From Hygrophila difformis (lineage: Eukaryota > Streptophyta > Magnoliopsida > Lamiales > Acanthaceae), in the NCBI GenBank assembly GCA_030278955.1, contig JAOANR010000003.1, positions 47,083,175 to 47,147,174 on the forward strand: a stretch of DNA of 64,000 bases. Direction: 5' to 3'. Both the position numbers and the translations under genes were made by a program. Below are positions 1 through 9,031 of this stretch, in pieces. The notes below the pieces were generated by a model, which searched no databases, had not been told where the DNA came from, and worked only from the letters and a program-made list of their open reading frames with translations. Within the stretch, counting starts at the first letter, position 1; every line of letters begins with the position of its first letter.

Positions 1-1200
1 GAACTCGATCTAATTGTGGTGGTAAAGCCAGTCGGTAGGCCAAATTTCCGACTCGTTCTAGAATCTCGTAAGGTCCTATGTATCAAGGACTCAGCTTTCC
101 TCGTTTGCCAAAGCGCATCACCCCCCTCATGGGTGATATCTTTAGCATTACCCTATCTCCCACTTGAAATTCTAGGTCTCGTCGTCTTACATCAGCATAA
201 CCCTTCTGACGGTCTTGAGCGGCTTTGTGAATCACCTTTATCTGTTGAGCCATTTCTTCGACAAGTTGTGGTTCCACTATCACAGACTTATCGCTTTCTT
301 CCCAGCTCAACGGGCTTCGGCACTTTCGTCCCTACAACGCCTCGAAAGGTGACATGCCAATGCTAGCATGGTAGCTATTGTTATAGGAAAACTCAATTAA
401 GGGTAAATGAGTTTCCCAATTTCCTTTGAACTCCAACACACATGCTCTCAATATGTCTTCTAGTGTTTGGATCGTTCTCTCGGTTTGTCCATCCATCGTT
501 GGGTGGAATGCGGTGCTCATTTTGATTTGAGTACCGAGAGCTTTTTATAACTCCGTCCAAAAATGAGAGACAAATCTACTGTCTCTGTCAGAAATGATGT
601 CATGTGGTACTCCATGTCGTCGTACCACATTATCAATGTAGGCTCGGGCCAATTGGTCCATAGTCCACGTGTCCTTCATCGGGATAAATATGGCCGTCTT
701 CGTTAGCCTATCCACAATCACCCTAATCTTGTTCATGCCTTTCGATGATCGGGGTAATCCTGAGACAAAGTCCATCGAGATGCTATCCCACTTCCAACTT
801 GGAATCTCTAGTGGTTGCATCAGTCCTAAGGGTTTATGTCTCACTGCCTTAACCCTTTGGGAGGTGAGGCATTTTGCCATGAAGTCTGCCACTTCCTCTT
901 TCATTCCCGGCCACCAGTAGATCTTCCTCAGGTCCTTGTAAAGTTTGTCACCTCCGGGATGCACTGAATATGGTGTATTGTGACCTTCATTCATCAACAT
1001 TTGCTTCAACTCAACACACTTTTGAGGCACACACCATCTCCTTTTGAAGCGAATGCTTCCATCCTCATGGATAGCGAATCCTATTGCCTTACCCTCGGCA
1101 ATATACGCCTTTATCCTTTCTAGCTTCGCATCGCCCGGTTGAGCGAGTCGAATTTCGTCCAATATTGGAGTTCCTACGATCATGGCATTGATCGTGTCAC
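1..1200 (-). pseudogene. O integrase with GPY/F tail (cut by window edge)
   Basis: Integrase in the pol frame. The zinc-binding N-terminus contains [20 protein letters not shown], but the expected C-X2-C reads CLTS, so the last Cys is lost. The catalytic core retains D (SMDFVSGLP), D (IISDRDSRF) and E (MDGQTERT). The C-terminal GPY/F module (YIGPYEILERVG) is read from about 81 down to 1. Nonsense codons lie at 545-547 (TAA), 332-334 (TAG) and 83-85 (TGA in place of Arg). All pieces share one frame, so decay was by point mutation only. The chromodomain and 3' LTR are outside the window. Confidence 0.88.
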
Positions 1201-1261
1201 TCACTGTGCCTGGGTGCACAAGTTCCAAATCCAATCTTGCCAAATCCATGTACAATGCCGG

Positions 1262-1687
1262 CGGAATTACCAACGAGTTTGTCACGTGTTGGGTTTTCCG
1301 GCTTAAGGCATCGGCTACCACATTTGCCTTCCCCTCATGGTAGGATATCTCCAAATCATAATCCTTAATAAGTTCCAACCACCTTCGCTGTCTCAAATTC
1401 AACTCCTTCTGAGTGTATATATATTTCAAGCTCTTTTGGTCGGTGAACATTCGACACTTTTGCCCGTAGAGATAATGTCTCCATATCTTTAGAGCGAAAA
1501 CGACCGCTGCCAACTCCAGGTCGTGTGTCGGATAATTTTCCTCGTGAGGTTTCAGTTGGCGTGATGCATATGCAACGACCTTCGAGTCTTGCATCAAGAC
1601 ACAACCTAAACCTTCCTTCGAAGCATCGCTGTAAACTTCGAAGTCACCATTCTCTGATGGTAGTGTCAATACGGGTGTGGTTGTGAG
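1262..1687 (-). pseudogene. O RNase H domain
   Basis: Gypsy-type RNase H in frame with the RT. It has [13 protein letters not shown] (catalytic Asp), [22 protein letters not shown] (catalytic Glu), [10 protein letters not shown] (catalytic Asp) and [15 protein letters not shown] at the end. All the acidic residues are present. It degrades the RNA template of first-strand DNA. Confidence 0.88.
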
Positions 1688-1689
1688 TC

Positions 1690-2560
1690 ATTTTTTCAGC
1701 TCTTGAAACGTGGTCTCACACGCCTCTGTCCACACGTATTTTACTCCCTTCTTCAGTAGCTGGGTTAAAGGTCGTGCGATTTTCGAAAAATCCTTCACGA
1801 ACCGTCTATAGTACCCGGCTAATCCAAGGAAACTCCTTATCTCAGTTGGGCTCTTTGGGACTGCCCATTCTGTCACGGCAGAAACTTTTGCCGGGTCCAC
1901 TGAAACTCCATCAGCGGATACTATGTGTCCAAGAAATGCTACCTCCTTCAACCAAAAATCGCATTTCGACAGTTTGTCGTATAGCTGATTCTTTCGTAAG
2001 GTCCCTAACACTTGGTGCAAGTGCTGGGCATGCTCCTCCTCGCTTTTTGAGTAGATCAGGATGTCATCAATAAACACCGCTACACACTGATCTAACAGTT
2101 CTCGAAATACATTGTTCATGAGGTTCATGAACATTGCTGGAGCATTTGTTAACCCAAAGGATAACACTATGAACTCGTAGTGGCCATATCGAGTTCGGAA
2201 TGCCGTCTTCGGAATGTCTTTCTTGGCAATTCTCAATTGGTGATACCCAGATCGTAAGTCGATCTTCGAGAATACTGAAGCTCCCTTCAGTTGATCAAAC
2301 AGATCCTCAATTCTCGGCAATGGGTACTTATTCTTGATGGTCACTTGGTTTAACCCTCGATAGTCTATGCAAAGACGTAATCCTCTGTCTTTCTTCTTAA
2401 CAAATAAAACCGGTGCTCCCCATGGGGAAGTACTCGGTCTTATGTATCCTTTCTGCAGTAGCTCCTCGAGTTATTCCTTTAACTCCTTCATTTCCAGTGG
2501 TGCCATCCGGTACGGAGCTTTTGAGACAGGCTTGGTTCCCGGAATGAGATCTATCGTGAA
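1690..2560 (-). pseudogene. O reverse transcriptase
   Basis: Polymerase domain in the same frame as protease. Motifs in order: [45 protein letters not shown] (first catalytic Asp), [20 protein letters not shown], and the catalytic box [10 protein letters not shown] at about 2045-2080. Two nonsense codons break it: TAA at 2471-2473, where P keeps CAA, and TGA at 1688-1690, where P keeps CGA. No frameshift is visible. Confidence 0.9.
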
Positions 2561-2699
2561 TTCAAGATCTCGCTCAGGTGGCATGCCCGGGATGTCTTCA
2601 GGAAACACATCCGGGTACACTCTTACCACTGGTATGTTGTCAACCTTGTTCTCTTCCGCCTCAAGGTTGTGCACGTAGCACGCATATAATTCATACCCC

Positions 2700-3130
2700 T
2701 TGCGCATCAAGTTACTTAGTTTGAGGGCACTAACGATTTTGTTGCTCCTCTTAGGGGGCTGAGAATAAAAGATAACTCTCTTTCCCCTACTTTTCGACAG
2801 GGTGATCTTTTGTTTCTGGCATTCGATCACCGCTTTATACTGGGACAACCAGTCCATCCCCAGTATAATGTCAAAGTCCCTTAAGTTAAATTCTACTAAG
2901 TTTACGAAGAATTCTACGTTCTTGATCACTATAGGAATTCCGTTATATCGTTTAGAGCATGCTACTACTTCTCCTGAAGGCAATTGAATTCCTAAGCTAA
3001 TTATCTCGCACTTAGGTAGATCTAACTCAGGCACTATTCTTGATGCTATGATTGAGCAACTAGCTCCAGAATCAAATAAGACTCTAAAGGTGTATTCAAG
3101 ACATGAAATTTACCTGCGATCAGTTCTCCT
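2700..3130 (-). pseudogene. O aspartic protease domain
   Basis: On the minus strand the frame reads LFDSGASCS at about 3050-3085, the D-S/T-G active-site signature of a retroviral-type aspartic protease. PELDLPKC and the flap-side motif ILGMDWLSQY (about 2830-2865) follow. It would cleave the Gag-Pol polyprotein. The short stretch upstream (3085-3333) is a degraded Q/N-rich linker with frame breaks. Confidence 0.85.
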
Positions 3131-3333
3131 TGTGCAGGCACGTCCGCTTGGTTAACCACGTTAAGTCTTCCCATAGGGCGTCCCTGATTGCCTTGCTGAT
3201 TCGGGTTCGACTGCTGATCTTGCTGTTGATTTTGATTCTGAGGTGGTTGAGGACGTTGGTTCTGATTCTGATTCGGCTGCCTAAATTGATTTTGAGGGGG
3301 TCTATACCCCTGATTGTTGTCGTTCCGTCCGTT

Positions 3334-4013
3334 TTAATTTTGAGGCTGTCCCTGCCCCGTGACCAAGTCTTCCCTTTTCGTTATGTTTTCAATCCTTGTT
3401 CGGCACTCCCGACGTATGTGGCCCATGCGACCACACCGAAAGCATGCCCCCTGTTGAGGGCATCCCCTCGCTAGATGGGGTCGCCCCCACCTCGGGCAAG
3501 GTGGTACCGGTTCTTCTTGGTTAAACCTCCTTCCATTACTGGTTTGTTGTGGCCTATTCGACCCTCTCCGCTGTTCGTTCCTTCCCGTGTTGTTCTCGGC
3601 TCTTGCGTCCCTGTTCCTCTTGTCTTGGGGACCCCGGCTGGACTCCCCACTCACTCTCCTTTTCAGTTGTTGTACTCGCGCCACTGCCACAGTGCGATCG
3701 TACACGGCTTGCAGATCAGGGTAGTGCACCCCTGCGATCACCTCGCGTACTGCCAGGTTTAGTCCCATCTCGAACTTTTGAGCTTTCTCCACATCCGTGC
3801 GTACTAATCTTGGTGCGAACCTCACCAACTCCTTGAACCGAGTGTAGTACTCTTGTACGGTTTGGCCTCCTTGCTTCAGCGACAGGAATTCCTCGTACAT
3901 TGCTGCTTTAGTACTCAGGGGATAGAATCTATCCCTGAGCAGTTCCATCATTTCCGCCCAAGAATAGGGCTCGTCATCCTCAGTCAGTTTTGCTTGAGTC
4001 GCTTGCCACCAGT
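3334..4013 (-). pseudogene. gag: O gag, C-terminal part with zinc knuckles
   Basis: Continuation of gag on the other side of A. It holds the second half of the gag core (RDRFYPLSTKAAMYEEF, VQEYYTRFKELVRFAPRL, EMGLNLAVREV), a basic linker, and two tandem knuckles. The second knuckle is the canonical C-X2-C-X4-H-X4-C (CFRCGRMGHIRREC). The first is a compact C-X2-C-X3-H-X4-C type in which the second Cys has become Trp. A TAA stop at 3334-3336 ends the frame in what was once a Q/N-rich linker running into protease. Gag binds the genomic RNA and forms the virus-like particle. Confidence 0.88.
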
Positions 4014-4865
4014 TGTAATACCCGGGATTTTTATCGGCGTCCAAAGGAATAAAATTTATTTCTTAATCAAATCAAGGTTGAAATATCTCCGAGAAGAAGA
4101 AAATAATTTATCACAATAAATTATTGCTCGGAAATGAAACGCCGATAGATTCAAAAATTCAAAATGGAATAAAGGAGGGAAAGGAAGCCCGAAGACATTC
4201 CATGAAATCGAGTCAAAAGAATTGAAACTAAATTCAAGAAAGAAAAGAATTTTAATTCCAGGAACCCGTGAAGTTGGAAATAAATTAATTAGATAAATTG
4301 TTGCACGGGAGTCAAAAGACGACGAATTAGAAGCCGACGAATCCAAATGCAACGGACTCAAGATTTCAAGTACGGGATTAACTCGAGACGAGATTGATTT
4401 AAGATTAGAATTTATAATCCGAGAATGACCCGAAAAATCGAGCCCGAAAACGTAGGAGCACAGAAGTCCGAAAGAGAGGAGAAAAGGCCCGATCGGATCG
4501 CACGGACCCGCCCGGACCGAGGTCCAGGCGGAGGCCGCGCGCTGGCCGCGCGGTGTTTGGCCTAGGTGCGCGCCAAGGGCGCGTGACACCCCCAGAATTC
4601 GGCAACAACGCGTCCCGACGATTTTCTTGCCATATTTTCGACCCCCGACGATGGAAACTCAATCCCGGGCTATGGAAGGATATAGGGGACGACCATAGAC
4701 TGCTCCCTAACCCTAAATTCGAAAACTACAACCCTAGAGCAGCCTCTTCTCCTCACATTCTCTCCAACTCCTCCCAAAGTCGAAACCTCTCCGAACTCAC
4801 TTTCCGGCGAACATTCCGGCGACGACGAGGCGAACGGGACTGAGCCACTGCCTCATAGAACCTTG

Positions 4866-6663
4866 GTAAGTCTTAATGTAGTGTTCCATCCGTCCATAAG
4901 TCTCCAAAACTCGGATTCTAACACTTTTTCCTTACTACGATTTCACGTCGGAAAACGAACAAAAAGCGATCGGAGAAGTTGGTCGTTCGTCGTGACCCTA
5001 GGACGTCCGGAAACCCAATCCAGCGACCCTATCATCATTCTAAGTAAGTTAACACCTTACTCACAAATTTTTGCGGTTGTTTGTTGTTTAAATCTCGAGA
5101 TATAGGCTTGTAACAAAAATCGGTTTTCAAAAACCCTATTTTCGTCCAATTTTAAAGACTCGCCAAAAACTCGACCTTCGGGAATTCAAACCGAAAACTT
5201 TTCAACATAAAAGTTGTTCCTAACACCTTTATCTACCTTGTGTCCAAATTTCAGCCATTGACATTAAGTTTTGCTATCCCAATTTTCGCCATGAACTTTC
5301 TGTAACAAACCGAACGTTTTAAATCTGTGACAGAATCCTTCATTCAACTTGATGCATGTTTTTCACCCATTTTTCGAATGATTTAACTTTGCATTTCTAA
5401 ACAAAAGTTGTAGATAATTGTGTCTAGATTATGCCTACAAAATTTCACGAATTTTGGAGTTCATTTGATATGTCAATCGGCCAAGTTTTTAGAACTGTTT
5501 TGAATTCGTTTTAAGGGCCATGAGTATGCAGTGTGTTGCACACGATTTTTGAACACCTAAAATTCATTATTCCTAATTTCTTAAAACATGAAAGTTGTTC
5601 ATTAATGTGTTGTGTATCTCCTGTAAAAATTTCGGATCAATTGGCTTTGAAATGAATTTTTAATTGGCGTCGCACGAACCTGTGACGAAATCAGTTTTTG
5701 AGACAGAAATAATATTTTGTAAAGAACTCAAATTTTGACTCAGTTCGAAACCTTATTTCCAAAAACTTAAAACATGAAAGTTGTTCGTGTGTGTGTTTTT
5801 GAATTACTGTACAAATTTCAGAATTTTTGGTGTAAAGACGAATTTTTAATTAAGAAAGGCGTAAACTGCCTCGAATAGGATTTTTCGAACTTGAGAAAAC
5901 TCGAACTTTGAAACGCGATATCGATCACTTGATAACTTTGAAATACGAACTTTCGAAAAATCCCGTTCACTAGGCTGAGCCGATCTTCATACTATCATTA
6001 TCTTTGAGACTGCCTCGTTAGTGGTCTCCCTTTATTTGGACTGCCTCGTTAGTGGTCCTACGATTATTGAGACTGCCTCGTTAGTGGTCTCCTTACTATG
6101 TCAAAACGGCAGTTGTGCACATGGCCTGCCAAATCGGCAGTGGGAAATACACGGCCTGCCCGAGTGGCAGTGAAACCGTTTGAAAAGCCTGTCAAACGAC
6201 AGTTGATATACATGCCTGTCAAATTGACGGTAGATACACATGGCTTGCCAAAACGGCAGTCAATACTGATATGGCTGCGGCCGCCGGTCTACCGGCTAAC
6301 TGATTATGATTTTTGAGATTGCCTCGTTAGTGATCTCCCTTGTGTGGTGTCCTCTTCTTAGTCTACGGGATGAAATGTAAAAGTCTTGTGTGAGTGTTTC
6401 ATTATGCTTAAATCGTATTTATCATGTCTTTAATTATGTATTCAAAATTTTTGCATCTTAATTCATACTTTAAATTACGCTTTTAAAATTTAGTCCTTTA
6501 ATCATGTTCCTCCGCTGCAAATAAATTATGTATTTTAACTTTACGTATGGTAAGCGAAATCTTTAGTTTAAACACATGTAACCCCTTTTATTTGTTAGTT
6601 AGGGATTAACTTACTCAGTATTTTATATACTGATAAAACCCGTTGTTCATTTTTCCATTACAG
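4866..6663 (+). other. Predicted leader intron inside the A 5' LTR
   Basis: Donor TTG/GTAAGTC at 4866; polypyrimidine tract and CATTACAG/AGTACGG acceptor ending at 6663; branch-like TACTGAT about 35-40 bases upstream of the acceptor. Equivalent donor and acceptor pairs at the same relative places occur in the LTRs of P (56492-57994), B (17393-15732) and O (15226-13769). The acceptor flank (ACAG/AGTA) is near-identical in A, O and P. Splicing itself is inferred. Confidence 0.55.
6006..6337 (+). repeat. Stem-loop array in A LTR (covarying stems)
   Basis: Four hairpins share the loop TGCCTCGTTAGTG, with stems GAGAC/GTCTC (6006), GGAC/GTCC (6038), GAGAC/GTCTC (6069) and GAGAT/ATCTC (6315). Between them are about five small hairpins: CTGCC/GGCAG (6126, 6156), CTGTC/GACAG (6189), CTGTC/GACGG (6216) and TTGCC/GGCAG (6245). 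A GCCGGT-CT-ACCGGC hairpin is at 6283-6296. Stem changes are compensated, as expected for selected RNA structure. The 3' LTR copy is at 11024-11355. Confidence 0.75.
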
Positions 6664-6982
6664 AGTACGGAGCATGATCATGCATCGGGGGATTACTTTG
6701 GGCATTTAATTATTTGTTTTGCATGACGTGCATACGGGCTTGTTAACCCGAGTCTTGGCCATGTCGGCCCTGTATTTTAATTTCCGCTGCAACTTATTAT
6801 TTTTATCATGTATGGATGATGTTACATTATTATTTTTAAGTAATTCCGGACTTGCTTTTAAAACATTTTTCCAACTCTCATAGCCTTGCATCTCTTTAGC
6901 AAGCTCGGAGAAACCGTGTCTTGCTAGGGAGGTGCGGCGGTGACACCTCGGACTGGGTTATCAAATCCGGGGTGTTACAGAG

Positions 6983-6994
6983 TGGTATCAGAGA
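6983..6994 (+). promoter_or_regulatory. Element A primer binding site (tRNA-Met)
   Basis: TGGTATCAGAGA starts three bases after the 5' LTR ends. It matches the initiator tRNA-Met 3' complement over its first 11 bases. Confidence 0.88.
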
Positions 6995-7512
6995 CCGGAA
7001 ATATTTTTAAATTATTATTATTTTGGCCAATATAGAGGCCAAGGATTTTTAAACAAATATTAATATTATTTTTAAATTTTTAAGTACCATTGTTATTATT
7101 TTTAAATTTTAAGTTTTATTTCCATGGAACAAAATTTATTTTAAACCCATGGGAAATATTTACCTATGCATAGAAATTTTTCCAACAAGTTTTTAAAGTC
7201 ACGGAAATATTTTTTCGGGGTTGGGGTAGCATTGTATAAAGCATACATGCATTCGCATACATACATACATGAATATCGCGCTAATTTTTTTTATGTGAAT
7301 TAACAGTGTCAAAACTCTTACCTTCAAATTGGCCATGACCTTGACTTAGAAGCGTTTGCTTTAAACTGATTCTGCCTCAGTCTTATAATTTGATCACCTA
7401 AGTTTAGCATTCTCCTATCTATTACCTCTTTCCAATCCTACCTTATAGATTTTCTTGAACGCTAACTTGCCTTAGATTAGAAACTCATCTTCACGTGCGT
7501 TGATAACAGAGA
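6995..7512 (+). other. Element A leader
   Basis: About 520 bases between primer site and gag. AT-rich, with TTTTTAAATTATTATT-like runs and a CATACATACATACATG repeat near 7255-7270. I see no gene. Unlike O and P it carries no coiled-coil ORF. Confidence 0.6.
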
Positions 7513-8574
7513 ATGGCACCTAAGGAAAAATCGAGAAAGGAAATCCCAAACAACACTAACGCTGACCTCCCCAACACACCGAACAATAATGAGATCCCTC
7601 AGAACATAGGAGGGCGAGTGCCTCATGTTCCCAACAATATGGATGAGCATCTAAGGACTGTCGAGGAAGTTCTCGTAGTATTAGGAAATGCTGAAGTGCA
7701 ACGTGCACAAGCGGGTGTACCACCACCGGTAACCCGGGTCAACTACTTAGCCTTGGTAAACCCTTACCAACCACCCCACTACACCGGCGAAGAGGACCCG
7801 ACTCAGCTAGAGGAATGGATACGGACGTTCGACAAGCTGTTGAACGCCGTAAAGTGTCCCGACGGGGAAAAGGTTCACGTAGCGTCATACTACCTAGGAG
7901 GCGAGGCGGATGATTGGTGGCAAGTCACCCAAGGGAAACGTGCAGAGTACGACGAGCCCTACACATGGTCAGAATTCACGGATCTGCTTAGGGATCATTT
8001 TTATCCCATGGGCATGAAGGCTGCTATGTATGAGGAATTTCTGACACTGAGGCAAGGAGGAAAAACGGTCCAAGAATACTATAATCGTTTCAAGGAGTTG
8101 GTGCGGTTCGCGCCGAGACTGGTGCTAACTGATGTAGAGAAGGCACAGAAGTTTGAGATGGGATTGAACCTATCTATTAGAGAGGTGATCACGGGTGAGC
8201 ACTACCCTAACCTACAAGCTGTATATGATCGTGCAGTAGCGGTTGCACGAGTTCAAGGACTGAAACGGAAACCGGTAGGTGGGACTAACCAAATATCACA
8301 AGGAGGATACAAGAGGAATAAGGACCATGTCCGTAGAAACTCGAACCAACCACATCAAGACGACAATGGACGTAACAAGGGGATAGTCTTCAACCATGGT
8401 GACTATGCGCCACCATGTCCAAAGTGTGGTAAACCACATTTCGCAAGGGGATGCCCTCAGCCTGGAGCATGCCTTCGGTGCGGTCGACATGGTCATCGGC
8501 TGCGTGACTGCCGGACGCGAATACAAAACATAAATAGGAGAGAGGACGTGACCACTCGGCCCAAGCAACCGTAA
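7513..8574 (+). CDS. gag: Element A gag (intact, 353 aa)
   Basis: Single uninterrupted ORF from ATG 7513. The N-terminal ~80 residues are polar and variable. The gag core spans roughly residues 75-245 (NPYQPPHYTGEEDP, YYLGGEADDWWQ, LRDHFYPMGMKAAMYEEF, YYNRFKELVRFAPRL, EMGLNLSIREV). A basic linker leads to two knuckles at residues ~298-332: compact CPKCGKPHFARGC and canonical CLRCGRHGHRLRDC, with every ligand present. It is the only protein the element encodes. Clear relatives are the gags of O, P and B. The intact frame next to near-identical LTRs suggests recent selection for a functional capsid. It would package its own RNA while a helper supplies enzymes. Confidence 0.92.
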   Translation: MAPKEKSRKEIPNNTNADLPNTPNNNEIPQNIGGRVPHVPNNMDEHLRTVEEVLVVLGNAEVQRAQAGVPPPVTRVNYLALVNPYQPPHYTGEEDPTQLEEWIRTFDKLLNAVKCPDGEKVHVASYYLGGEADDWWQVTQGKRAEYDEPYTWSEFTDLLRDHFYPMGMKAAMYEEFLTLRQGGKTVQEYYNRFKELVRFAPRLVLTDVEKAQKFEMGLNLSIREVITGEHYPNLQAVYDRAVAVARVQGLKRKPVGGTNQISQGGYKRNKDHVRRNSNQPHQDDNGRNKGIVFNHGDYAPPCPKCGKPHFARGCPQPGACLRCGRHGHRLRDCRTRIQNINRREDVTTRPKQP

Positions 8575-8669
8575 GAAGTTTTCAAGCATCGATAAATGCA
8601 TTTATTTTTGAGTTCGACTCTACAAATTGTATCCAATCAAAAAAATAAACAAATTCAAATTGTTTTGAA

Positions 8670-8705
8670 CTACGTAATGGCTTGATCCCTTCACGGGGTA
8701 CGTAG
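8670..8705 (+). other. Conserved CTACGT/ACGTAG stem-loop near the A 3' end
   Basis: CTACGT at 8670-8675 pairs with ACGTAG at 8700-8705. The inner part contains CTTGATCCCTTCACGGGG, which can form a short CCC/GGG stem. The same block is found near the LTR start in B (right copy near 23287-23322; left copy near 18225-18262 with the stem damaged) and in the remnant at 62882-62918. Confidence 0.6.
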
Positions 8706-8825
8706 GCAACTTAGAAATTTCAATTCTAAGCACAGTCGTTAAATAAGAAATAAAAATGACATGATATGATACAAGAAATAAAAACCAAATTTACATTAGT
8801 TCCTAGCTCACGAGGAGCTAACACC

Positions 8826-8864
8826 CAACTTCGAGGACGAAGTTGATTCCTAAGGGGGAGAGGA
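8826..8864 (+). other. Distal hairpin-PPT module of A
   Basis: Perfect 8-bp hairpin CAACTTCG-AGGA-CGAAGTTG (8826-8845) followed by TAAGGGGGAGAGGA and then TGTAACACCCGAG, which resembles an LTR start. Element A does not use this site: both LTR copies begin at the second module 167 bases downstream. Confidence 0.75.
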
Positions 8865-8992
8865 TGTAACACCCGAGAAATTTAATTCACATTCAAAGGA
8901 ATGGAATTAATTTCTTGTGGAAGACGTTATCCTTAAGGAAAGTAGATGGAGATACCCCAACATTAAATTGAGCCCAAAAGAAAGTGAGGGCG

Positions 8993-9031
8993 CAACTTCG
9001 GGGACGAAGTTGATTCTTAAGGGGGGTAGAC
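8993..9031 (+). promoter_or_regulatory. Polypurine tract of A with upstream hairpin
   Basis: Hairpin CAACTTCG-GGGA-CGAAGTTG (8993-9012), then ATTCTT and the purine run AAGGGGGGTAGAC ending at 9031, immediately before the 3' LTR. The purine run primes plus-strand DNA synthesis. Confidence 0.85.

Larger units (their letters stand above)
4014..6979 (+). repeat. Element A 5' LTR
   Basis: Begins TGTAATACCCGGG and ends GGGGTGTTACA. In order it contains a GC block (CCGCGCGC-TGG-CCGCGCGG, 4535-4553), a splice donor G/GTAAG at 4866, a long AT-rich stretch, a stem-loop cluster at 6006-6337, an acceptor CATTACAG ending at 6663, and a U5 segment shared with the other families here (GGAGAAACCGTGTCTTGC). 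Open frames inside it (for example 4056-4589 minus) overlap these elements and look non-coding. Confidence 0.93.

Noticed and set aside
4056..4589. 177-aa minus-strand open frame (and its twin at 9074-9607)
   Set aside because: It lies inside the A LTR over the promoter-side GC block, is duplicated only because the LTR is, and has no recognisable domain.
6098..6316. 72-aa plus-strand open frame (twin at 11116-11334)
   Set aside because: It is the translation of the stem-loop array. Its repeated residues reflect the hairpin repeats, not a protein.
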